The notes beneath the pieces are model-generated. The model had not been told where the DNA came from, made no database searches, and worked only from the letters and a program-made list of their open reading frames with translations. The position numbers and the translations under genes are program-made. From contig JAZDMK010000052.1 in NCBI GenBank assembly GCA_043800975.1, positions 1 to 5,705 of the forward strand: a stretch of 5,705 nucleotides of DNA, written 5' to 3'. Shown in pieces: positions 1 to 5,705 of the stretch. The stretch comes from JAZDMK01 sp043800975 (GTDB lineage: Bacteria > Bacteroidota > Bacteroidia > Bacteroidales > JAHJDW01). How positions within the stretch are numbered: position 1 is the stretch's first letter; each line of letters starts with the position of its first letter.

Positions 1-2296
1 TTTTGCACCATAACCGGTCTGATTCTTCGTGCAGACTTAATCGCAGCCAGTATTCGGCTTCAGCTTTAAACTGAACGGCTCTAAACGGAATCTCAATAAA
101 TGAAGATTCACCTGCAGCAATATCCTGATCGGGTAAAATTCTTGATTGTATTGTCGTACTGTTTTCAGCAAGTTCCCAACGAATCTCGTATTTATTCAGG
201 TTTGAAAAAACAAATCTATTGACAATCCTGACTTTCCCATTTTTTACATCAAAAGGTTCAAAAGCTACCGGTTGAAATTCGTACCTGCATTCCCATGCAT
301 GTGGGTTTGGAGTTCGGTCAGCAGCAAATACTCCGTTCAGACAGAAGTTTTGATCGTTTGGAACATCGCCAAAATCGCCGCCATAAGCGAAGAATTTCTT
401 CCCGCTTTCATGAGTTTTTAATATGCCCTGATCAATCATATCCCAGATAAAACCGCCAATTAAATTTGGCCTTTTCCTGATTTCAGTCCAGTAATCGTGA
501 AGGCCGCCAACTGAATTGCCCATGGCATGCAGATATTCGCACATGATAATCGGACGGGTAATATGGGCACTTTCCGACATACCAATCAAGGCGCTGAGAT
601 CGGGATACATCCGACTTACAACATCTACATAATCTGGATCATCAGGATTGGCATACACAGGCCATGAGCTTACCAGGTAACCTGCATCCTCGATATAATG
701 TGGATCATTAGGATCACCCTGTGCTCCTTCATAATGAATAAACCTTGAAGGATCGTATTCTTTAACCCAGGCGGAGGCTGCAGCAAATGTAGGTCCGGTA
801 CCAGATTCATTGCCAAGCGACCAACCAATAATGCATGGATTGTTCTTATCACGTTCAACCATACGGAAAACACGGCTTAGTATCGGAGCAGTCCATGATG
901 GTGTAAAGGGAATAAAACTTCCCAGATGATGGCATTCGATATTGGCTTCATCGAGTACATAGATGCCATATTTGTTGCATAATTCGAGAAAATACGGATC
1001 ATTGGGATAATGCGATGTGCGCACGGCATTGAAATTGAATTGCTTCAACAATTCCACATCTTTCCGCATATCATCGCGGGTAAGCGCCTTGCCATTAATC
1101 ATGTTGTGATCGTGACGATTAACGCCCATGATTTTAACAACTCTCCCATTAATTAACAGTTCATTCTTTTTACTGAATTCAACTTTCCGGAATCCAATCT
1201 GCTGACTTCGGGCTTCAACCACATGTCCTTCAGGATTGATAACTAAAAAAACCAGTTTATATAAATAGGGATCTTCGCCTGACCACTTGTGAGGACACCG
1301 GATTCTGGCTTCCATGAATGCAAATTTTGGCACATCGCGTGGAGGCCAGCGTTCTTCATAGATAGCTTTTATTGATGCTGATAATTCATTGCTCAACACA
1401 GGAGTATTATTGGCATCAAAAAGCTGAGCGGTTACTTTCCATCCATCTAGTTTATCCGCATCTTTCATGACCCAAACTTTTGGCCTGATTTCCAGTTTGG
1501 CATCCTGAAAATTTTCATCGAGTTTGGTTTTTACATAAAAATCGTTCAATGCAATTTTGGGTTGAGCCAAAAGCATAACCTCCCTATGGATTCCACTCAA
1601 TCGCCACATATCCTGGTCTTCCAGATAGCTGCCATCGCTCCAACGGAAAACCTGCACTGCAACACGGTTATTCCCGGGTTTTATGTAGTTGGTAATATCG
1701 AACTCGGCAGCCAGACAGCTTCCCTGACTATAACCAACTTCCCTGCTATTTACCCAAATGTAAAATGCTGAGGTAACTCCTCCGAAATGAATAATTACAG
1801 ACAGATCTTTCCAGTCTTCAGGAATTACAAAATCACGAAAATAACTTCCCACAGGATTATCGCGGTAGATTTTAGGCGGACGCGGTGGTAGTGGCCCTTT
1901 CCAATCAAATTTTATAGTTGTATCAAGAATATTTGGAGTAAACGGATAGATGATATTGCTGTATATAGGTTGTCCGTAGCCTTTCAGTTCCCAGTTCGAC
2001 GGAACTTCAATATCATCCCATCCATTGCCTGCAAAATCACTTGCCATAAAATCTGTTGGCCGGTTTTCGGCTTTTCCAACAAAGTTGAATTTCCATATTC
2101 CGTTTAACGAAATCATACGCGAAAGCTCCCGGTTTCCGTTCAAAGCATCAGTTGTATTTTTGAAGGAATATGAAGGGACCCGAGCCTCCATTTTATTTTT
2201 CTCGAAAACATGCTCGTTTTCCCAGTCGTTTTGAGCGTACGAAAATTGAGAAGTTGTAAAAAGTATTAATCCAAAAATGGTAAGTTTATTCTTCAT
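1..2296 (-). CDS. Secreted GH2 beta-galactosidase (LacZ-type), C-terminus cut off by window edge
   Basis: Retaining glycoside hydrolase of family 2, expected to release terminal beta-linked galactose in the periplasm. The frame is open from ATG at 2296 to base 1 (765 codons, no stop or frameshift); LacZ-type proteins usually exceed 1000 residues, so roughly the last quarter is missing. Domains seen: signal peptide 1-21; sugar-binding jelly-roll about 60-245, ending in SDGSYLEDQDMWR (from 220); Ig-like domain about 247-370; TIM barrel about 372-660; start of the next beta domain up to 765. By alignment from memory to E. coli LacZ, the acid/base is E497 (WSLGNESG, E461), the nucleophile E587 (CEYLHAMGNS, E537), and metal ligands E454/H456 (E416/H418). 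H590 and W618 match H540 and W568. Two insertions, about 124-142 and 523-563, are unlike LacZ. The start follows an A-rich leader with no clear Shine-Dalgarno, 28 bases after the kinase stop. Family call is firm; the natural substrate (lactose-like glycan or algal galactan fragment) is inferred. Confidence 0.95.
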   Translation of the reverse strand, partial: MKNKLTIFGLILFTTSQFSYAQNDWENEHVFEKNKMEARVPSYSFKNTTDALNGNRELSRMISLNGIWKFNFVGKAENRPTDFMASDFAGNGWDDIEVPSNWELKGYGQPIYSNIIYPFTPNILDTTIKFDWKGPLPPRPPKIYRDNPVGSYFRDFVIPEDWKDLSVIIHFGGVTSAFYIWVNSREVGYSQGSCLAAEFDITNYIKPGNNRVAVQVFRWSDGSYLEDQDMWRLSGIHREVMLLAQPKIALNDFYVKTKLDENFQDAKLEIRPKVWVMKDADKLDGWKVTAQLFDANNTPVLSNELSASIKAIYEERWPPRDVPKFAFMEARIRCPHKWSGEDPYLYKLVFLVINPEGHVVEARSQQIGFRKVEFSKKNELLINGRVVKIMGVNRHDHNMINGKALTRDDMRKDVELLKQFNFNAVRTSHYPNDPYFLELCNKYGIYVLDEANIECHHLGSFIPFTPSWTAPILSRVFRMVERDKNNPCIIGWSLGNESGTGPTFAAASAWVKEYDPSRFIHYEGAQGDPNDPHYIEDAGYLVSSWPVYANPDDPDYVDVVSRMYPDLSALIGMSESAHITRPIIMCEYLHAMGNSVGGLHDYWTEIRKRPNLIGGFIWDMIDQGILKTHESGKKFFAYGGDFGDVPNDQNFCLNGVFAADRTPNPHAWECRYEFQPVAFEPFDVKNGKVRIVNRFVFSNLNKYEIRWELAENSTTIQSRILPDQDIAAGESSFIEIPFRAVQFKAEAEYWLRLSLHEESDRLWCK
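2234..2296 (-). other. Sec signal peptide (type I) of the GH2 enzyme
   Basis: Residues 1-21 show a short basic N-terminus (MKNK), a hydrophobic core (LTIFGLILF) and a small-residue cleavage site S-Y-A before Q22. No cysteine follows the core, so this looks like signal peptidase I export to the periplasm and not a lipoprotein. The prediction is by eye. Confidence 0.8.
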
Positions 2297-2324
2297 TTTT
2301 TTGATTGCTTATTGCAAAGCGTTT

Positions 2325-3416
2325 TTAACGTACTACTCTGCCAGATGCAGAACCTCTCATCAGTGCTTCGACTTCAGCCCGGGACACATAGTTAAAATCA
2401 CCATTTATTGAATGACACAAACAAGATGAAGCCACAGCAAAACGGATAGCGTTTTCAGACTCAGACAATTCTGGTTTATTTAATGCGAAAATCAACGCAG
2501 CTCCAAAAGAGTCCCCTCCACCTACACGGTCAATAATGTTTTTAATTTCGTAAGGAGCGTAGATGCCTTTGTTTAATGGTGCAAAATGAGATCTTCCCGT
2601 AGCAGTATCGTACAACATTGCCCCCCAGTTGTTGTGCGTTGCTGAAATACTTTCCCGAAGAGTAATAGCTACTTTTTTTACATTCTGGAACTGACTCACG
2701 ATTTCTTTTGCCACATCGGTGTATTTTGCCACATCCAGTTTACCTCCGTGAATATCTGTATTTTCAACTGAAATACCCAGGACATCGTATGCATCTTCTT
2801 CATTTGCAATTACAACATCTACATCCAGAAGAATTTTTCGCATGGTTTTCTGAGCCAGTTCTGTTGCTGAAGTGCCAGATTCCCATTGCCATAATTTTTT
2901 CCGGAAATTTAAATCGCATGAAACAATTAAGCCTTTTTCTTTGGCTGTCCTGACAGCTATCTCCGTTGCATTGGCTGATATTTCAGAAAGGGAAGGTGTA
3001 ATACCGGTTGTATGCAGCCATCCTGCACCTTCAAGCAAAGTATTCCAGTTGTAGGTGTTGCCTGGCGTTAGTGAAACTGAAGAATAATCACGGTCATACA
3101 TCACTCTGCTTGGGCGCTGGTTGGCGCCGCGTTCTATAAAGTACAAACCAAACCGACCATACTTAACAATTTTAATACCGGAAACATCAACGTCAATTCC
3201 TTTGAGCACCGACAAACAGGCTTCGGTCATTTCATTATCAGGCAGTGCTGTAACAAACTTCACTTTCCCACCCAGCATGGCTATAGATACAGCAACATTT
3301 GCCTCTGCACCGGCGAAAGTAATATCCAGCTTCCCGGGCATACTTTGGCGAAAGCGTTGAAAGTTTTCAGGACATAAACGTCCCATTATTTCACCAAATG
3401 TTACAATTGGTTTCAT
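2325..3416 (-). CDS. kdgK: 2-keto-3-deoxygluconate/galactonate kinase (PfkB family)
   Basis: ATP-dependent cytoplasmic kinase expected to convert a 2-keto-3-deoxy-hexonate (KDG or its galacto epimer) into the 6-phosphate, the substrate of the adjacent aldolase. It is 363 residues from the ATG at 3416. Ribokinase-fold signatures appear in order: VTFGEIMGRL at 5-14, the substrate-lid glycine region GAEANVA at 36-42, the sugar-acid-binding stretch GLYFIERGAN through RVMYDR at 89-108, DLNFR at 167-171, and DRVGGGDSFGA from 296 with the catalytic base Asp302. DRVGGGD replaces the common DTxGAGD and is a form I associate with KDG kinases. A TTG two codons upstream (3422) is possible, but the ATG directly before KPIVTFGE is the better start. 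It is somewhat longer than the usual 310-340 residues. It lies about 49 bases after the aldolase stop and 28 bases before the GH2 gene. Gluco versus galacto specificity cannot be read from the sequence. Confidence 0.92.
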   Translation of the reverse strand: MKPIVTFGEIMGRLCPENFQRFRQSMPGKLDITFAGAEANVAVSIAMLGGKVKFVTALPDNEMTEACLSVLKGIDVDVSGIKIVKYGRFGLYFIERGANQRPSRVMYDRDYSSVSLTPGNTYNWNTLLEGAGWLHTTGITPSLSEISANATEIAVRTAKEKGLIVSCDLNFRKKLWQWESGTSATELAQKTMRKILLDVDVVIANEEDAYDVLGISVENTDIHGGKLDVAKYTDVAKEIVSQFQNVKKVAITLRESISATHNNWGAMLYDTATGRSHFAPLNKGIYAPYEIKNIIDRVGGGDSFGAALIFALNKPELSESENAIRFAVASSCLCHSINGDFNYVSRAEVEALMRGSASGRVVR

Positions 3417-3441
3417 TTTCAATTCAATATACGATTCAGTA

Positions 3442-3471
3442 CAATAGATTTTAATAATATTTAATCTATTG
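3442..3471. repeat. Perfect 9-bp inverted repeat between aldolase and kinase genes
   Basis: Arms CAATAGATT (3442-3450) and AATCTATTG (3463-3471) are exact reverse complements separated by a 12-base AT-only loop. The aldolase stop codon (3466-3468) lies inside one arm. In mRNA this could form a 9-bp stem with only two G-C pairs and no U-run of the intrinsic-terminator kind, so a strong terminator is unlikely. An mRNA-stability or processing hairpin, or an operator-like palindrome, are options; AT-rich chance pairing is also possible. Confidence 0.5.
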
Positions 3472-4161
3472 AAACCCGGCTTTGTCTTTCAGCTTTCTGA
3501 TTTCTGTGATCAGATCGCTTATTTCCCTGGCATTAGCTGTAATTTCATCCCAATTTTCAGCCTGAATAAGCGGGCGTTTCGCAATCCATGAACCACCAAT
3601 AGCTGTAATTAACGGCGATTCGAGATAAGAGCGGGCATTGTCCATGCCGCATCCTCCAAGCGGAATAAATTTTAGTCCTAAATACTGGTAAGGGGCTGCT
3701 ATGCTCTCCAAATGATTCATTCCTCCTGATGTTTCAGCAGGAAAATATTTCAGCACCCGGCACCCTTGTTCAACAGCTATTTCAATGTCAGTAGGAGTCA
3801 TAATTCCGGGAGTAAAAGACAAACCATGTTTATAGGCTTCGGTAATTATCTTGGGATTACAACCCGGTGCTACCGCAAAATCGGTGCCTACATCAGCAAC
3901 TGCTTTGACCTGATCAACTGTTAATACAGTACCAATACCGAGGATCATTGCCGGAACTTCCTTTTTAATCTTCAGTGCCGCATCAATGGCCACCGGTGTG
4001 CGAAGTGTCAGTTCGATGACGTTGACTCCTCCTGATAAAAGTGCTCTCGCTACAGGAACTGCGTGATTTAAATCATCAATGATCAGCACTGCTACAACAC
4101 CGGCATCATCTATTTTTTTAATTATGCCAGGCGCCATAGCCCGTTGAGCTACAGGTTGCAT
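3466..4161 (-). CDS. eda: 2-keto-3-deoxy-6-phosphogluconate/galactonate aldolase (KDPG aldolase family)
   Basis: Class I (Schiff-base) aldolase that cleaves a 2-keto-3-deoxy-6-phospho-hexonate to pyruvate and glyceraldehyde 3-phosphate in the cytoplasm. It has 231 residues; E. coli Eda has 213. The active site lines up with E. coli Eda at a constant offset of five: E50 (E45) and R54 (R49) in IELTLRT, T78 (T73) in GIGTV, and Schiff-base K138 (K133) in LKYFPAE. The C-terminal phosphate-binding GGSW (189-192) is present. One departure stands out: the PTGG loop reads PLGG, with Leu168 at the place of Thr161; the KDPGal aldolase DgoA has Val there, which hints at a galacto-configured substrate. 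The ATG at 4161 lies 3 bases after the aldehyde dehydrogenase stop, so the two are probably translationally coupled. The aldolase family is certain; KDPG versus KDPGal preference is open. Confidence 0.94.
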   Translation of the reverse strand: MQPVAQRAMAPGIIKKIDDAGVVAVLIIDDLNHAVPVARALLSGGVNVIELTLRTPVAIDAALKIKKEVPAMILGIGTVLTVDQVKAVADVGTDFAVAPGCNPKIITEAYKHGLSFTPGIMTPTDIEIAVEQGCRVLKYFPAETSGGMNHLESIAAPYQYLGLKFIPLGGCGMDNARSYLESPLITAIGGSWIAKRPLIQAENWDEITANAREISDLITEIRKLKDKAGFQ

Positions 4162-4164
4162 AAT

Positions 4165-5601
4165 TTAAACTCTTATTGTAATGCGTTTCTTTTCCAGATA
4201 ATCATCTAAAGCCAGGTAAGAACAATCATGCCCTAAACCACTTTCTTTTACTCCTCCATGAGGCAGATAAATTGCATATTTAAATCCATTTATATGAACC
4301 TCTCCGACTTCCAGCCCGGCTGAAAACTTTTGAATACGATTTACATCGTTGGTGTATATATAGCTCGACAACCCAACTTCACAATCATTGGCTAAATCTA
4401 AAACTTCATCATCTTCTTTGAAAGAATAAATGGCTGCAAGTGGACCAAAAATCTCTTCTCTGAAAATTGTCATTTTGTGCGTAACTTCGGAAAAAACTGT
4501 CGGTTCATAAAAAAATCCTTTCTCTTTATCTTTTGGTATCTTACCTCCGCATTCCAGCCTGGCACCTTCTGCTATTGTGGTTTCAGCTAACTTCATTATT
4601 CTGTCACGCGAACGCTTGTCGACCAATGGCCCCATGTCAATCTTAGAGTCGTTGCCAAAACCCAGCTGAAGGTTTCCAGCCCTTTTTACAAACAGTTCAA
4701 TAAACTCTTTATAAATACTTTTATGTACAAAAATCCGGTTAGGAGAAACACAAATCTGACCACAATTTCCAAATTTTAATGCCGCCAGATCATTGACAGC
4801 CTGGATCAGGTTTGCATCGTTAAAAACAATTGCAGGAGCATTTCCTCCAAGTTCCATACTGAAATGTTTTATTGAAGTAGCTGCTTGTTGCAGTGCCATT
4901 CTTCCAGAAACTGAGGAACCAATCATGGTAATTACACGCGGGATCTTGCTCGAAGATAATGTCAGGGCAAGTTCTTCGTTAGAGCCCGCTATTATATTTA
5001 CAACCCCTTTGGGGAAGTTAATGCTTTCCAAAATCTCACCAATTAAATATGCCGAAAGCGGTGCATTTGCCGAAGGTTTCAAAATGAGAGTACACCCTGC
5101 TGCCAGTGCCGGCCCAAGTTTAAATCCGAAATTCAGCAGCGGGAAATTCCATGCCAGATACCCAACTGCCACACCTGCAGGTTTTGCAATGATTTGATGA
5201 GCATGAGTCCCATCAGGATCTGGGATGATCTCATCTCTGCGATGCAACATTTCCTGCGGAAACCATTCAAGAGCATTAACCACAGTTTCGTAATCTTCCA
5301 ACGCCTGATTGTAGGTTTTTCCCATTTCGTACATCACCGATTCACGGATTTCATGCTCACGTTTAATGAGTGCATCGCGTAGCTTATCCATCCACATTTT
5401 GCGGGTGTTGATGCTCATTTTCGACCACTTTTTGAATGCAGCCTGAGCTGCTACCAAAGCAAGTTCCCCATCCTTTTTACCTCCCCAGGCAATTTCGGCT
5501 ACTGCCTCTTCAGTGCCAGGACATATAACCTGTTTTCTTTCACCGGAAACTGCATCAAGCAATTCTCCGCCGATGTATAATTTTTTATATCCGAATTTCA
5601 T
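4165..5601 (-). CDS. NAD(P)-dependent sugar-aldehyde dehydrogenase (ALDH superfamily)
   Basis: Oxidises an aldehyde to its acid with NAD+ or NADP+, in the cytoplasm. It is complete at 478 residues, the normal family length. Landmarks: WNFP with Asn152 (oxyanion hole), KPS with Lys175 (cofactor), IGSSVSGR (Rossmann turn), MELGG with general base Glu250, GQICVS with catalytic Cys284, and EEIFGP at 382-387 (cofactor ribose). The Glu-to-Cys spacing of 34 equals that of mammalian ALDH2. The C-terminal HGGVKESGLG resembles the lactaldehyde and succinate-semialdehyde dehydrogenase branch. The ATG at 5601 lies 2 bases after the stop of the upstream enolase-type gene and the stop lies 3 bases before the aldolase, so it belongs to the keto-deoxy-acid pathway. 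Candidate substrates, by context only, are 3,6-anhydrogalactose (as in known AHG dehydrogenases), lactaldehyde or another sugar-derived aldehyde. Motifs do not settle this. Confidence 0.93.
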   Translation of the reverse strand: MKFGYKKLYIGGELLDAVSGERKQVICPGTEEAVAEIAWGGKKDGELALVAAQAAFKKWSKMSINTRKMWMDKLRDALIKREHEIRESVMYEMGKTYNQALEDYETVVNALEWFPQEMLHRRDEIIPDPDGTHAHQIIAKPAGVAVGYLAWNFPLLNFGFKLGPALAAGCTLILKPSANAPLSAYLIGEILESINFPKGVVNIIAGSNEELALTLSSSKIPRVITMIGSSVSGRMALQQAATSIKHFSMELGGNAPAIVFNDANLIQAVNDLAALKFGNCGQICVSPNRIFVHKSIYKEFIELFVKRAGNLQLGFGNDSKIDMGPLVDKRSRDRIMKLAETTIAEGARLECGGKIPKDKEKGFFYEPTVFSEVTHKMTIFREEIFGPLAAIYSFKEDDEVLDLANDCEVGLSSYIYTNDVNRIQKFSAGLEVGEVHINGFKYAIYLPHGGVKESGLGHDCSYLALDDYLEKKRITIRV

Positions 5602-5603
5602 AA

Positions 5604-5705
5604 CTATTCTTTTAGTGTGTATTTAAGCAATGCCACTTCATTTAATTCAAAACCCAATCCTGGTTTATCGCTGATTTTAATCTCCCCGTTTTCTATTACC
5701 ATTTC
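5604..5705 (-). CDS. C-terminal end of an enolase-superfamily sugar-acid dehydratase/cycloisomerase (partial)
   Basis: Only the last 33 residues are in the window, ending at TAG (5604-5606). The tail contains ENGEIKISDKPGLGFELNE, matching the closing segment typical of mandelate racemase/muconate lactonizing enzymes, where a beta strand is followed by P-G-L-G-x-E-L-N/D-E and a short helix. In that superfamily, dehydratases turn aldonates into 2-keto-3-deoxy acids, and the L-form 3,6-anhydrogalactonate cycloisomerase also belongs to it. Either activity would supply the kinase and aldolase downstream. The gap to the aldehyde dehydrogenase start is 2 bases. No catalytic residue is visible, so the reaction is inferred from this tail and from context. 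Confidence 0.7.
   Translation of the reverse strand, partial: EMVIENGEIKISDKPGLGFELNEVALLKYTLKE

Noticed and set aside
670..873. A 67-codon minus-strand frame, plus short plus-strand frames at 1562-1771 and 2025-2234
   Set aside because: All fall inside the GH2 gene in other frames; the GH2 frame is open throughout and carries conserved motifs.
2297..2324. Repeated ATTGC words and a 4-bp GCTT/AAGC pairing before the GH2 gene
   Set aside because: Too short to distinguish from chance in a 28-base AT-rich gap; no terminator or operator structure.
2708..3360. Three short plus-strand open frames opposite the kinase
   Set aside because: Antisense shadows of a complete, motif-rich kinase gene with no independent start signals or domains.
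3417..3422. TTG at 3422 as the kinase start
   Set aside because: It would add only two residues; the ATG at 3416 directly before the conserved N-terminal strand is a better start. No Shine-Dalgarno separates the two options.
3417..3441. Possible Bacteroidota-type promoter (TANNTTTG with upstream TTG) before the kinase
   Set aside because: The nearest match on the minus strand is TATATTGA, which does not fit the -7 consensus, and no properly spaced -33 element is seen.
4793..5197. A 134-codon open frame on the plus strand
   Set aside because: Lies wholly antisense to the aldehyde dehydrogenase, whose protein carries all family motifs; the plus-strand translation has no recognisable domain.

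Overview
The window reads as part of one minus-strand sugar-catabolism operon from a member of the Bacteroidota, plausibly a marine or polysaccharide-degrading one. That assignment is inference. It rests on the AT-leaning composition, A-rich leaders without a clear Shine-Dalgarno before the start codons, an exported LacZ-type glycoside hydrolase, and a KDG-kinase-like signature (DRVGGGDSFGA) of a style I associate with that phylum. No SusC/SusD pair, regulator, RNA gene or mobile element is visible.

In transcription order (right to left on the given strand) the window holds five genes. (1) The last 33 codons of a protein ending like an enolase-superfamily (mandelate racemase/muconate lactonizing type) sugar-acid dehydratase or cycloisomerase, 5604-5705. 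(2) A complete 478-residue aldehyde dehydrogenase, 4165-5601. (3) A complete 231-residue KDPG/KDPGal-type aldolase, 3466-4161. (4) A complete PfkB-family 2-keto-3-deoxy-sugar-acid kinase, 2325-3416. (5) The first 765 codons of a secreted GH2 beta-galactosidase, 1-2296, which runs off the left edge with an intact reading frame. Gaps are 2, 3, about 49 and 28 bases, and the third holds a perfect 9-bp inverted repeat that overlaps the aldolase stop codon.

Together the genes suggest this route: the exported GH2 enzyme frees galactose or a galactose-containing unit; the aldehyde dehydrogenase oxidises a sugar aldehyde to an acid; the enolase-superfamily enzyme converts the acid to a 2-keto-3-deoxy acid; the kinase phosphorylates it; and the aldolase splits it to pyruvate and glyceraldehyde 3-phosphate. 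An aldehyde dehydrogenase, an enolase-type enzyme, a keto-deoxy kinase, an aldolase and a GH2 beta-galactosidase are the parts expected for 3,6-anhydrogalactose use from red-algal galactans (carrageenan or agar). The aldolase carries Leu where E. coli KDPG aldolase has Thr161, which fits a galacto-configured substrate. This pathway assignment is a hypothesis. Ordinary galactonate or other aldonate catabolism remains possible.
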